This document shows, piece by piece, positions 42,983-51,938 of a stretch of DNA of 64,000 nucleotides (position 1 is the first letter of the stretch; each line of letters opens with the position of its first letter). Origin of the DNA: JBBTCX01 sp964494205 (GTDB lineage Bacteria > Planctomycetota > Phycisphaerae > UBA1845). The stretch spans positions 248,001 to 312,000 of the forward strand of contig CAZBRD010000004.1 in the NCBI GenBank assembly GCA_964494205.1, given 5' to 3'. The notes under the pieces were generated by a model. The model had not been told where the DNA came from and made no database searches. It worked only from the letters and a program-made list of their open reading frames with translations. A program made the translations under genes and the position numbers.

Positions 42983-45900
42983 TCATCGCACGTTGAAATA
43001 TTTCGCCTGCTTGTGATGCACGATGAGCGCAGTCGTCGTCTGTTCCGGTTCCAGCTGGAATTCCTCGGATAGCTCGACACCGATTCGCTGCGGGTGTAGC
43101 AACGGCCAAAGCTTGAGCTGGTCTTCGAGTCGCGGGCACGCGGGATAGCCGAAGCTGTAGCGGCTGCCTTGGTAGCGTTGCTTGAAGATGTCCTGTTTAT
43201 CGCGGGCGTCTGACCCCGCAATGCCCCACTCCACGCGGATTTGCTTGTGAATGTATTCAGCCAGTGCTTCGGCGATCTCGACGCCGAGGCCGTGCAAGTG
43301 CAGGTAATCCTGATAGCGGTCTGCTGCAAACCAATCGCGGGCCACTTCGCTGACACGCCTGCCAGCTGTGACCACGCTGAACGCAGCCACATCATACGCA
43401 CCGCTCGAAATCGGTTTGAAGAAATCGCTCAAACACCAATACGGCGGCTTGCCCATGCGTGGAAACTCGAAGACAGCCAGTTGACGATCGCGATCGTTCG
43501 GATCGTAGATGATGAGCGAGTCGCCGTCAGATTGCGCCGGCCAGAAGCCGTAGATCGCCTGAAGGTTGAGAATGCTCTGCTCTTCGCACGTCGTCAGCAA
43601 CTTTCGGAGAATGGGTCGAACGTCGGTGCTAAGATAGCGCTCAAATTCATCCGGCGAGCGACGATTCTTGCGATAGCCCCACTGCACCTGAAAGATCATG
43701 TTTTCGTTGAGGTACGCGAGCGCGGCCTTGGGTTCGATGCGCTCCACCACGCGCGAACCCCAGAACGGCGGCTCGGGAACAGGTTCCTCTCGCGAGATAT
43801 TCGACTTCGGCGGCACATAACCGTGGCGCTCGACAGCCTCATCGTGGAGATCGAGACGTGGCACCTCTCCTGAATCACCCCACTCGATCGTCGTGGTTCC
43901 CCCAAGACCCTCACCGCGACCATCGCCCTTAGAGGGAGAGGGTGAATTCTCGAATGAATCGCCGACACCTGCGTTTGCGTGCGCTGGCCGATCTCCTACG
44001 CGGGCGATGCTGACAGCTGCGGGTTTGCCCGCTTCGCCTGACATGATCGATTCCATCAAGTGAAGCCCCGCGAACGCATCCTTGGCGTAAAAGAGCGGAC
44101 CCTTGTATTCCGGTCGCAGGTCCTGCTCAACGTATTTGCGCGTGAGGGCCGCACCACCAAGAACGACAGGCGGATCGATTGCACGCTCGTTGAGCACTTT
44201 CAGGTTTTCGCGCATGACGACGGTCGATTTCACGAGCAAACCGGAGAGACCGATCGCGTCGGCCTTGTGCTTTTGATAGGCGTCGATAATCGAGTTGATC
44301 GGCTGCTTGATGCCGAGATTGAACACCGTGTAACCGTTGTTAGTCAGAATGATGTCGACCAGATTCTTGCCGATGTCGTGGACGTCGCCGGAAACCGTGG
44401 CCAATACGATCGAGCCCTTACCGCCGGTGTCAGCTTTGTCCATATGCGGTTCGAGGTAGCGGACGGAGGCTTTCATGGTCTCCGCCGACTGCAGCACGAA
44501 GGGCAACTGCATCTGCCCCGCCCCGAAGAGATCGCCCACCGTCTTCATGCCATCAAGCAGAATGTCGTTGACGATGTCGAGCGGTCGATTCGTCAGCATC
44601 GCCTCATCAAGGTCTTCCTCGAGACCGGTGCGATCACCTTCGATGATGCGAATTTTAAGGCGGTCTTCGACCTTGGCGGGCTTGGATTTCTTTTCGGTCT
44701 CCGTTGTGGTGATGTCGGCGAACGCGTTAAGCAATTCGTGCAGTGGATCATAGCCCTCGCGTCGGCGATCGTAGATCAGATCCTCGGCGATGCGACGGTG
44801 CGTTTCATCGATCTTGTAAAGCGGGATGATGCCGGTTGTGTGGAGAATCGCGGCATCGAGACCGCGCTCGCGTGTATGATGCAAGAACACGCTGTTGAGG
44901 ACTTTGCGACATTCCGGTTTGATACCGAAGCTGATATTGCTGAGACCGAGCAGCGTGTGAACACCGGGGCATTGTTCATTAATCAGGCCGATGGCGTTGA
45001 TGGTCTCGATGCCGTGACGCCGATCGTCCTCGTTGCCGGTGCAGATCGTGAAGGTAAGCGGATCAAAAATAATGTTCTCAGGCGCGAGTCCGTGTCGTTC
45101 GGTCGCGAGTTCATAGATGCGCCGCGCGACCTGAACTTTACGAACGCAGGTCTTTGCCATCCCCTCTTCGTCGATAGTGAGTGCCACGACCGCGGCACCG
45201 TGTCGCTTAGCCAACCGACAAATACTGTCGAGCTTGTGCTCACCATCTTCGAGATTGATCGAGTTGATGACGCACTTACCGCCAAGCAGTTTCAAGGCAG
45301 CCTCGATGACGTTGGTCTCGGTGCTGTCGATGACGAGAGGAACGGTGACATCGGTTGCGAGGCGTTTCAGCAGTGTGGTCATGTCGGCCACTTCATCGCG
45401 GCCTACATAGGCTGTGCATACGTCGAGAAGATGACTGCCGTGTTTGACCTGCTCGCGAGCCATCTGCACCATGCCGTCGACATCACCCGCCGCAAGAAGT
45501 TCGCGAAATTTCTTGGAACCGTTGGCGTTGGTGCGCTCACCAATAGCGAGGACGGCGTTGTCTTGGCGCAACGGAACCGACTGATAGAGACTTGCAACGG
45601 ATGGTTCCAAACTGGTGTAGGGTCCGCCATGCGGACCAATAGGTTCATCGAGAGTCTTCACTGGTACTGAGACCCTCACCCCAGCCTTCTCCCTAAGAGG
45701 GGTAGGGAGATTGATGGTCCGCATGGCGGACCCTACTCCTGATGATGTGCGTACGACGGGCGCTCGATCGCCAATCGCATCAACGACAGCTGCCATATGT
45801 TCAGGCGTCGTGCCGCAGCAACCTCCGACGGCGTTGACGCCGTCCACCTCAACAAACTCGACAAGCCACTTCGCGAGTTCAGCCGGTGTCAGCGGATAGT

Positions 45901-46690
45901 ACGGCTGACCGTTGACGAGTTGCGGCAAACCTGCGTTTGGTTGAACAATAAGCAATCGATTGCTTTGGGCGCTGAGGTATCGAAGGTGCTCGCTCATCTC
46001 CTGCGGTCCGGTCGCGCAATTCAAACCAAGTGCGACGACTTGATCATAGGCTTCCAGTGCTACCATCGCAGCACCAATCTCGGTGCCCAGCAGCATGGTG
46101 CCGGTCGTTTCGATCGTAACTGTGCAGAAAATTGGTATGCGAATCTTCTTTTCAGCCATCGCATCCGTGGCAGCCACGATCGCGGACTTGGCCTGCAATA
46201 GGTCCTGACACGTTTCGATGATGAATGCGTCGATCCCGCCGTCGAGTAAGCCGCGAGCCTGCTCGGTGTAACTCTCGAGGATGGTGTCCCAATCCGTTTG
46301 CCCCAGCGAAGGCAGCCGCGTTCCAGGACCGACGGAACCGATGACGAACCGCGGCCGATTGGGCTTGTCGAACGCAGCGACAGCCTCGCGCGCGATCTCA
46401 GCCGCCTTCTTATTCAATTCGTGTGTTCGCTCTGCAATGCCGAACTCAGCCAGCACTATCTTGTTACAGCCAAACGTGTTGGTCAGGACGGCGTCACACC
46501 CCACGGAAAGAAACGAGCGATGAATGCTGAGAATCTGTTCGGGACGAGTGGCGTTCAAAATCTCGGGGCAGTTCTCGTGGCCCTCAAAATCCGAAAGCGA
46601 GAGATTGAGCTTGTGCGTGTACGTTCCCATCGCCCCGTCAAAGACGAGAACGCGCTCGCGAAGAGTATCCAAGAGGCGAGAAGAAGACAT
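42983..46690 (-). CDS. metH: Cobalamin-dependent methionine synthase MetH
   Basis: A 1,235-residue enzyme that transfers methyl from methyl-tetrahydrofolate to homocysteine. Domains in order: homocysteine-binding (1-315; zinc cysteines in LNCATG and GGCCGTTPEH), pterin-binding (about 370-650), cobalamin cap and B12-binding (about 660-905, with DVHDIGKN near residue 768, whose histidine binds cobalt), and the AdoMet activation domain (about 950-1235). Both linkers between these domains carry in-frame palindromic repeats (residues about 319-358 and 916-930). No cobalamin or SAM riboswitch is visible upstream: only 46 bases separate it from the SDR gene. Confidence 0.96.
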   Translation of the reverse strand: MSSSRLLDTLRERVLVFDGAMGTYTHKLNLSLSDFEGHENCPEILNATRPEQILSIHRSFLSVGCDAVLTNTFGCNKIVLAEFGIAERTHELNKKAAEIAREAVAAFDKPNRPRFVIGSVGPGTRLPSLGQTDWDTILESYTEQARGLLDGGIDAFIIETCQDLLQAKSAIVAATDAMAEKKIRIPIFCTVTIETTGTMLLGTEIGAAMVALEAYDQVVALGLNCATGPQEMSEHLRYLSAQSNRLLIVQPNAGLPQLVNGQPYYPLTPAELAKWLVEFVEVDGVNAVGGCCGTTPEHMAAVVDAIGDRAPVVRTSSGVGSAMRTINLPTPLREKAGVRVSVPVKTLDEPIGPHGGPYTSLEPSVASLYQSVPLRQDNAVLAIGERTNANGSKKFRELLAAGDVDGMVQMAREQVKHGSHLLDVCTAYVGRDEVADMTTLLKRLATDVTVPLVIDSTETNVIEAALKLLGGKCVINSINLEDGEHKLDSICRLAKRHGAAVVALTIDEEGMAKTCVRKVQVARRIYELATERHGLAPENIIFDPLTFTICTGNEDDRRHGIETINAIGLINEQCPGVHTLLGLSNISFGIKPECRKVLNSVFLHHTRERGLDAAILHTTGIIPLYKIDETHRRIAEDLIYDRRREGYDPLHELLNAFADITTTETEKKSKPAKVEDRLKIRIIEGDRTGLEEDLDEAMLTNRPLDIVNDILLDGMKTVGDLFGAGQMQLPFVLQSAETMKASVRYLEPHMDKADTGGKGSIVLATVSGDVHDIGKNLVDIILTNNGYTVFNLGIKQPINSIIDAYQKHKADAIGLSGLLVKSTVVMRENLKVLNERAIDPPVVLGGAALTRKYVEQDLRPEYKGPLFYAKDAFAGLHLMESIMSGEAGKPAAVSIARVGDRPAHANAGVGDSFENSPSPSKGDGRGEGLGGTTTIEWGDSGEVPRLDLHDEAVERHGYVPPKSNISREEPVPEPPFWGSRVVERIEPKAALAYLNENMIFQVQWGYRKNRRSPDEFERYLSTDVRPILRKLLTTCEEQSILNLQAIYGFWPAQSDGDSLIIYDPNDRDRQLAVFEFPRMGKPPYWCLSDFFKPISSGAYDVAAFSVVTAGRRVSEVARDWFAADRYQDYLHLHGLGVEIAEALAEYIHKQIRVEWGIAGSDARDKQDIFKQRYQGSRYSFGYPACPRLEDQLKLWPLLHPQRIGVELSEEFQLEPEQTTTALIVHHKQAKYFNVR
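43907..43943. repeat. C-rich/G-rich repeat inside metH (second linker)
   Basis: ACCCTC at 43907-43912 pairs with GAGGGT at 43938-43943, and CCCT/AGGG around TAG is nested at 43926-43936. In the metH frame it encodes a low-complexity segment (SPSPSKGDGRGEG, about residues 916-930) in the linker before the activation domain. Similar C-rich hairpins lie at 12719 and in the first metH insertion. Confidence 0.75.
45617..45735. repeat. 119-bp element in metH bounded by perfect inverted repeats
   Basis: A 21-base GTAGGG-family unit at 45617-45637 is the exact reverse complement of the unit at 45715-45735. Each is itself a hairpin, with GGTCCGC pairing GCGGACC around three bases (CAT or ATG). The middle carries ACCCTCACCCCAGCC and CTCCCTAAGAGGGG, which resembles the C-rich family. 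In the metH frame it adds about 40 residues in the linker after the homocysteine domain. Confidence 0.88.
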
Positions 46691-46736
46691 TTGATTTAGC
46701 CGTTAGGACATCCGCCGCAGACCCGCACGACGAATC

Positions 46737-47672
46737 CTATTTCACTATCTCACGGAAGTAATCCACGGTTTTCTTCAACCCCTCATGCAACGAAACCTTC
46801 GGCTGCCAACCCAGGCGATCCTTCGCCCGCGTGGTATCCGGCCTGCGGCGAACGGGGTCATCACCTGGCAGTGGTCGATGCTCCACCTTGAGCTTACGGC
46901 CGACAACCTCACCCAGCGCACCAACCAACTCGGTCATCGATTTCTCATCGGTGTTCCCGACGTTGACCGGCTCGAACGCATCAGGACCGGAGTAATTCAT
47001 CAGTCGCACAATTCCTTCGATCAAGTCATCAACGTAGCAAAAGCACCGCGTTTGCGTCCCGTCGCCGTACACCGTCAGTGTCTCGCCGCGCAGCGCCTGC
47101 ACGATGAAGTTCGACACCACGCGACCGTCGCCAACCGCCATCCGCGGCCCATACGTGTTGAAGATGCGTACGATTCGCGTGTCCACCTTGTTCTGGCGGT
47201 GGTAATCCATCATCAACGTCTCGGCGACGCGCTTACCCTCGTCATAGCAGCTTCGCGGACCGATCGGGTTGACGTTGCCCCAGTACGACTCCTTTTGCGG
47301 ATGCTCCATCGGATCCCCGTAGATTTCGCTGGTCGACGCCTGCAGGACGCGGGCGCGAACGCGCTTCGCAAGCCCCAGCATATTGAGCGTGCCCATGACC
47401 GAAGTCTTGACCGTCTTGACCGGGTTGTATTGATAGTGAATGGGCGACGCTGGGCAGGCAAAGTTGAAAATCCATTCAACCTCAACGAGGATCGGCTGCA
47501 CGACGTCGTGACGGATGAACTCGAAGTCAGCCCTCTTCAACAGATGCGCGATGTTCTTCTTCGCGCCGGTGAAAAGGTTGTCGAGGCCAATGACTTCATG
47601 GCCGTCAGCCAACAATCGGTCGCAGAGATGACTACCCAAGAATCCAGCAGCACCGGTGACGAGTACTCGCAT
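46737..47672 (-). CDS. uxs: UDP-glucuronate decarboxylase-type SDR
   Basis: A 311-residue extended SDR. The NAD site is GAAGFLGSHLC (residues 7-17), and the catalytic YxxxK is in SCYDEGKRVAETLMMDYHRQ. Conserved ASTSEIYGDPMEHPQKESYW and TYGPRM fit UDP-xylose synthase (Uxs), which converts UDP-glucuronate to UDP-xylose for surface polysaccharide. It lies between the DegT aminotransferase and metH on the same strand. A related UDP-sugar epimerase cannot be excluded, but the full set of Uxs motifs is present. Confidence 0.9.
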   Translation of the reverse strand: MRVLVTGAAGFLGSHLCDRLLADGHEVIGLDNLFTGAKKNIAHLLKRADFEFIRHDVVQPILVEVEWIFNFACPASPIHYQYNPVKTVKTSVMGTLNMLGLAKRVRARVLQASTSEIYGDPMEHPQKESYWGNVNPIGPRSCYDEGKRVAETLMMDYHRQNKVDTRIVRIFNTYGPRMAVGDGRVVSNFIVQALRGETLTVYGDGTQTRCFCYVDDLIEGIVRLMNYSGPDAFEPVNVGNTDEKSMTELVGALGEVVGRKLKVEHRPLPGDDPVRRRPDTTRAKDRLGWQPKVSLHEGLKKTVDYFREIVK

Positions 47673-47770
47673 GATTGTGTTCCAAGCTCAGGGGAGTGGA
47701 ATCCCCGGTTGACGAAGTGCCGAGAAAGAAGTCACGGCACAGCTACTTCATACTCGGCATCGAATAGCAA

Positions 47771-47791
47771 GTAGGGGCCGCCACGCGGACC
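47771..47791. repeat. GTAGGG-family hairpin between aminotransferase and SDR genes
   Basis: GTAGGG is followed by GCCGC-C-ACGCGG-type sequence that differs from the 9839 copy at a few bases and forms a weaker stem. It lies in the 146-base gap between two co-directional genes. Confidence 0.7.
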
Positions 47792-47818
47792 ACCCTTCGC
47801 CGAGCATTCATGCTGAAA

Positions 47819-48973
47819 TTATCGACCGGCAGCCACGGTTCGCCCAGCGTCAATCGTCGTTGATTTATCATAGAACGCGCAGATGTGCTCCGCCACGTAC
47901 TGAACGTCAGCCTCACTGAGCATCGGATGGCAAGGCAGCGAAACGATCCGCCTGCAGGCTTCCTCCGTCACCGGCAAATCGCCAGCACGATACCCAAGGT
48001 TGGCGAAGCACTTCTGCAAATGCAGGGGAACAGGATAGTAAATGCCCGTGCCGATGCCGTGTTTCGTTAGATGCGTCCGCAGATCGTCACGACGATCACA
48101 AAGGATAGAATACTGGTGATAAACATGCTCACATTCGTCGAGCACAGCCGGCGTCGTGATGGGTTGGTCGCGAAGCAGTTCGTTGTACATCTCGGCGTTG
48201 TGTCGGCGGCGCTTCGTGAACTCATCAAGGAACGGCAGCTTGGTCAGCAGGATAGCCGCCTTCATCGTATCGAGGCGGAAGTTCGCACCCACGTATTCAT
48301 GAACATATCGCTCGGTCTCACCGTGATTGCGAAGCTGCCTGCAAAGGCGACCAAGTGCATCGTCGTTCGTCGTAATCAGCCCCCCCTCGCCAAATCCGCC
48401 GAGGTTCTTGGTGGGATAAAACGAAAAGGAACTGATGTTGCCCAACGTGCCCGCCTGGCGGCCTTTGCATGACGCGCCGATCGCCTGGGCTGCGTCTTCA
48501 ATGACCGTCAGGTTGTGATCACGCGCGAGCGACTCGATATCATCTACATCCGCGCATTGGCCGAACAAGTCCACCACAATGATCGCCCGCGTATTCGGCG
48601 TAATCGCCTCCTGAATTCGCGTCGCTTCGATATTGAAAGTGTTCGGGTTAATGTCGACAAAGACCGGTTTCGCACCCGCCCGCACAACCGCACCAGCCGT
48701 CGCGAAAAACGTGAACGAAGGAACGATGACCTCGTCGTCGCGCGAAAGACCAAGGGCCATCAACGCGCACAACAGGGCATCCGTACCGTTGCTGATGGCG
48801 ATGGCGTGCTTCGCGCCGATCCTCGCCGCCAAATGCTTCTCCAGCTCTCCTACGGCTGGGCCGTTGATGAACTGCTGCGATTCAAGCACCTGATCGACGA
48901 CTTTGCGAATCTGCGGCGCGAACAGCTTGTACTCAGCCTGCAGATCGAGCATGTTAACTTGACGCATGTCCAT
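47819..48973 (-). CDS. DegT/DnrJ/EryC1-family sugar aminotransferase
   Basis: A 384-residue PLP enzyme. The PLP lysine lies in SFYPTKNLGGFGEGGLI; the cofactor aspartate is in VIEDAAQAIGA. The family aminates nucleotide-bound keto sugars for lipopolysaccharide or capsule sugars (WecE, WlbE and PglE types). Neighbouring Uxs-like SDR supports a nucleotide-sugar role. Substrate cannot be decided. The start region MDMRQVNMLDL allows two possible ATGs; the first is used. Confidence 0.9.
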   Translation of the reverse strand: MDMRQVNMLDLQAEYKLFAPQIRKVVDQVLESQQFINGPAVGELEKHLAARIGAKHAIAISNGTDALLCALMALGLSRDDEVIVPSFTFFATAGAVVRAGAKPVFVDINPNTFNIEATRIQEAITPNTRAIIVVDLFGQCADVDDIESLARDHNLTVIEDAAQAIGASCKGRQAGTLGNISSFSFYPTKNLGGFGEGGLITTNDDALGRLCRQLRNHGETERYVHEYVGANFRLDTMKAAILLTKLPFLDEFTKRRRHNAEMYNELLRDQPITTPAVLDECEHVYHQYSILCDRRDDLRTHLTKHGIGTGIYYPVPLHLQKCFANLGYRAGDLPVTEEACRRIVSLPCHPMLSEADVQYVAEHICAFYDKSTTIDAGRTVAAGR

Positions 48974-49038
48974 ATTTCTCCGTATCGATTTACATCAATC
49001 CTAGCCGATTATCGTCATGCGGGCGAGTTTCGCTGCGG

Positions 49039-49413
49039 CTAATGAACTGGCGGCGGATTTCGATTGAACAGCACGCTCACAGCTACGCCCGCAAACACCA
49101 GTCCGAATGCGAGCAAATCGTTCCAGCGCAGTCGTTCTTTCAGCACCAGCATCGAAAACACGCCGAAAACGACAAGCGTGATGGCCTCCTGCAAGACCTT
49201 CAACTGCGGCGCCGAAAGCGGGCCACCGAAGTTGGCGTGGCCAAGACGGTTCGCGGGGACCTGAAGACAATACTCGGGGAATGCAATCAGCCACGAAATA
49301 CCGATGGCCACCCAGATCGTCCATTTCTTCTGATTCAAATGCCAATACCACGCGGTGGTCATGAAGACATTCGAAGCAATCAACAACATGATCGAATAAA
49401 TAGCTCTGCTCAT
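49039..49413 (-). CDS. DUF486 (DMT-like) membrane protein
   Basis: A 124-residue protein with about four transmembrane helices. TTAWYWHLNQKKWTIWVAIG, ISWLIAFPEYCLQVPANRLG and FSAPQLKVLQE-like segments are the conserved core of DUF486, a small drug/metabolite transporter-like family without known function. It is divergent from the DUF423 gene. Confidence 0.88.
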   Translation of the reverse strand: MSRAIYSIMLLIASNVFMTTAWYWHLNQKKWTIWVAIGISWLIAFPEYCLQVPANRLGHANFGGPLSAPQLKVLQEAITLVVFGVFSMLVLKERLRWNDLLAFGLVFAGVAVSVLFNRNPPPVH

Positions 49414-49521
49414 GGCCTGAAGTTTACGAACGCCGCTCCGAATAGGCGAGAGTGGCGGATCAGATCGCGATCAAACAACTCCCCGATTGCCGATTCCTAA
49501 ATTTCGCAGACAATCGGAATC

Positions 49522-49935
49522 ATGCAGAGCACGGGAGGAACCCAGCAGATAGCAAACGGCGTTAGTGCTTGGCTCGCGATCGCGGGAGCATTGGGTCTCG
49601 TCGCCGTCGCTGCCGGAGCGTTCGGCGCGCACGCTTTGAAAGATCGGCTCGACCCGGCAGCCTTGTCCGCCTTTGAAGTCGGTGTTCGCTATCAGATGTA
49701 CCACGCGATCACGCTATTGGGATTGGCAATCCTAAAAGTTGTTTACCCGATTCGTGGCTTGGGCGCGGTCGCCTATTGCTGGCTGATCGGCGTCCTTCTG
49801 TTTTCAGGCAGCATCTACGGTTTAACGCTGTTCAAGCTGCGCTGGTTGGGACCGGTTACGCCAATCGGCGGCACGATCATGATGATCGGCTGGCTGATTC
49901 TTATTGTCTCAGGACTGAAGGCGAAGCGGACTTAA
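49522..49935 (+). CDS. DUF423 membrane protein (YgdD-like)
   Basis: A 137-residue protein with four hydrophobic helices. GAFGAHALKDRLDPAALSAF and YQMYHAITLLGLAI are the family signature; the C-terminal part is LGPVTPIGGTIMMIGWLILI. The function is unknown. It starts the plus-strand run that continues into gatC, 12 bases later. Confidence 0.9.
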   Translation: MQSTGGTQQIANGVSAWLAIAGALGLVAVAAGAFGAHALKDRLDPAALSAFEVGVRYQMYHAITLLGLAILKVVYPIRGLGAVAYCWLIGVLLFSGSIYGLTLFKLRWLGPVTPIGGTIMMIGWLILIVSGLKAKRT

Positions 49936-49947
49936 GGAGAGCAGAAC

Positions 49948-50253
49948 GTGTCTTCTTCCATCGACCAATCAACCGTTCGTCACGTCGCCCACTTGGCGCG
50001 ATTGAAAGTCACTGATGACGAAGTTGCCCAATTCGCGGATCAGCTTTCCAACATTCTTACCTACGTCGAACTCCTCAACGAAGTCGACACGGCCAACGTA
50101 CAGCCGACCGCGCACGCCGGAGCGGTTGCCAACGCCTTCCGCGAAGATGTTCCAAACGAATCATGGTCGCCCGAACAAGCCCTCGCCAATGCACCATCCA
50201 AGCACGAAACGTATTTCAAGGTGCCCAAAGTCCTAGATCAGGAAAACGCGTAG
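49948..50253 (+). CDS. gatC: Asp/Glu-tRNA amidotransferase subunit C
   Basis: A 101-residue protein. VRHVAHLARLKVTDDEVAQF and LSNILTYVELLNEVDT are the typical GatC helices. It stabilises the GatCAB complex, which converts Glu-tRNA-Gln to Gln-tRNA-Gln. It starts at GTG with AAGGAG about 10 bases upstream, and gatA follows after 7 bases. gatB is not in this window. A tRNA-Gln gene, its potential substrate, is present at 37615. Confidence 0.93.
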   Translation: MSSSIDQSTVRHVAHLARLKVTDDEVAQFADQLSNILTYVELLNEVDTANVQPTAHAGAVANAFREDVPNESWSPEQALANAPSKHETYFKVPKVLDQENA

Positions 50254-50260
50254 CACCATC

Positions 50261-51721
50261 ATGAAATCCATTGTTCAAACCGTTGGCGCGATCGAACGAG
50301 GAGCATACTCTGCCGAGGAGGTTATTCGCGATTGCTTCCAGAGAATCAGAAAGTCTGACCCCAGCATTCAGGCAACACTCACACTATTCGAGGAGCGGTC
50401 GATACAACGCGCGAAAGAAATAGACAGGAGGAACCCTCTCCGGTCGCTGACCGGCGTACCCATCATAGTCAAAGACAACATCTGCACGAGCTTTGGAACA
50501 ACTACTTGCGGCTCAAGGATTCTGAAAGATTTTCAATCACAATACAACGCGCACGTAGTAGATCGTCTTGAGCAATTCGGTGCGATCATCATTGGAAAAG
50601 CCAACCTCGACGAGTTTGCGATGGGCAGCAGCACGGAAAATAGCGCCTTTCACGTGACAAAAAATCCGTGGGACTTATCGCGCGTGGCAGGCGGATCTTC
50701 AGGCGGATCGATTGCTGCTGTTGCGGCACGGATGGTGCCCGGCGCACTCGGCAGCGACACAGGCGGTTCGGTACGACAACCGGCCTCCTTCTGTGGTGTG
50801 GTCGGACTAAAACCTACGTACGGCCGCGTTTCGCGTTACGGCCTCGTCGCTTACGGCAGCAGTCTAGATCAGATCGGCCCCGTGGCTACGACCGCACTCG
50901 ACGTCGCTTTGTTGCTGGGAGTCATTGCAGGCCACGATCCACGAGACTCGACCAGCGTGAACACGCCGGCACCTTGGTATGCGCAAGCGGGTTCGGAAGG
51001 TCTGGAGCGATCTCTCAATGGTCTTCGCATCGGCATCAGCGACGAATACTTCGGCGAAGGCTTGAACGACGACGTGCGTCGCGCCGTCGAAGCCGCTATC
51101 GCCGAAATGAAACAACGCGGCGCAACGACTGTGCCGATACATCTTCGCCACACCAAGTACGCCATCGCCTGCTACTACCTCATCGCTACAGCCGAAGCTT
51201 CCAGCAACCTCGCCCGATTCGACGGCGTTCACTACGGTTACCGCACACCCAACCCGAAAGACGTATTCGACATGTACGCGGCCTCGCGCGGCGAAGGCTT
51301 CGGGGCTGAGGTCAAGCGACGCATCATGCTCGGCACATACGCGTTGTCATCCGGTTACTACGACGCGTACTACCTGAAAGCCTTGAAAGTACGGACGCTG
51401 ATCAAACAGGATTTCGACGAAGCGCTTGAGAAAGTCGACGTCATCGCCTCCCCCGTCGCCCCAACCACCGCTTACAAAATCGGTGAGAAAACCAAAGACC
51501 CGCTTACCATGTACCTCGGCGATATCTACACCATCTCCGCCAACCTCGCGGGCATTTGCGCCATCAGCCTGCCGTGCGGATTCGACGGTGCCGGACTGCC
51601 CATCGGTTTGCAGCTCATGGGTCCCGCGTTTGGCGAACAGCGGCTACTAACCATCGGCCACCAGTATCAGCAGTTCACCGACCACCACACGAAAACGCCC
51701 GAGATCGCGACCGCCTCGTGA
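50261..51721 (+). CDS. gatA: Asp/Glu-tRNA amidotransferase subunit A
   Basis: A 486-residue amidase-signature enzyme that releases ammonia from glutamine for tRNA-dependent amidation. The Ser-cisSer-Lys triad is visible: IIVKDN (catalytic lysine), GGSSGGSIAAVAA (cis-serine) and GSDTGGSVRQPASF (nucleophilic serine). It is followed by a CACTG hairpin and a copy of the 33-bp repeat. gatB is expected elsewhere in the genome. Confidence 0.96.
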   Translation: MKSIVQTVGAIERGAYSAEEVIRDCFQRIRKSDPSIQATLTLFEERSIQRAKEIDRRNPLRSLTGVPIIVKDNICTSFGTTTCGSRILKDFQSQYNAHVVDRLEQFGAIIIGKANLDEFAMGSSTENSAFHVTKNPWDLSRVAGGSSGGSIAAVAARMVPGALGSDTGGSVRQPASFCGVVGLKPTYGRVSRYGLVAYGSSLDQIGPVATTALDVALLLGVIAGHDPRDSTSVNTPAPWYAQAGSEGLERSLNGLRIGISDEYFGEGLNDDVRRAVEAAIAEMKQRGATTVPIHLRHTKYAIACYYLIATAEASSNLARFDGVHYGYRTPNPKDVFDMYAASRGEGFGAEVKRRIMLGTYALSSGYYDAYYLKALKVRTLIKQDFDEALEKVDVIASPVAPTTAYKIGEKTKDPLTMYLGDIYTISANLAGICAISLPCGFDGAGLPIGLQLMGPAFGEQRLLTIGHQYQQFTDHHTKTPEIATAS

Positions 51722-51755
51722 TCGGCTTCACTCGAAAATTCGGGCTGTCGTGTGC

Positions 51756-51774
51756 CACTGCTCTGTGAGCAGTG
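51756..51774. repeat. CACTG-type perfect hairpin after gatA
   Basis: CACTGCTC pairs with GAGCAGTG around TGT. It resembles the hairpin at 12081 and lies 34 bases after the gatA stop; it could act in transcription termination, but no T run follows. Confidence 0.75.
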
Positions 51775-51849
51775 CGTTACCTTATTGTGTGACCAGCAAA
51801 TACAATGGGACGGGACACTAGCACTTCAATTCTCTCGGTTCTGCGGTTA

Positions 51850-51882
51850 GGGTGGCACGGTCAAGCCGCAGCTTGGCCGTGG
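51850..51882 (+). repeat. 33-bp dispersed repeat, copy 3
   Basis: It differs by one base (A to C) from copies at 12407 and 14558. It lies at the very 5' end of the longest open frame of the following GNAT gene, which is one reason to prefer the downstream start at 51939. Confidence 0.9.
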
Positions 51883-51938
51883 CGAATGGAGTCGAGACCC
51901 AAAGCATCGAGCAAACTGAACTGTCGATAAGGTGCAAC

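Noticed and set aside
44060..45670. Plus-strand frame of 536 codons inside metH
   Set aside because: Antisense shadow of metH; no motif recognised and it runs through the palindromic insertion.
46691..46736. Cobalamin or SAM riboswitch before metH
   Set aside because: Only 46 bases separate metH from the upstream SDR gene, too little for either riboswitch.
46785..47774. Plus-strand frame of 329 codons over the SDR gene
   Set aside because: Antisense shadow of a clear Uxs-type gene.
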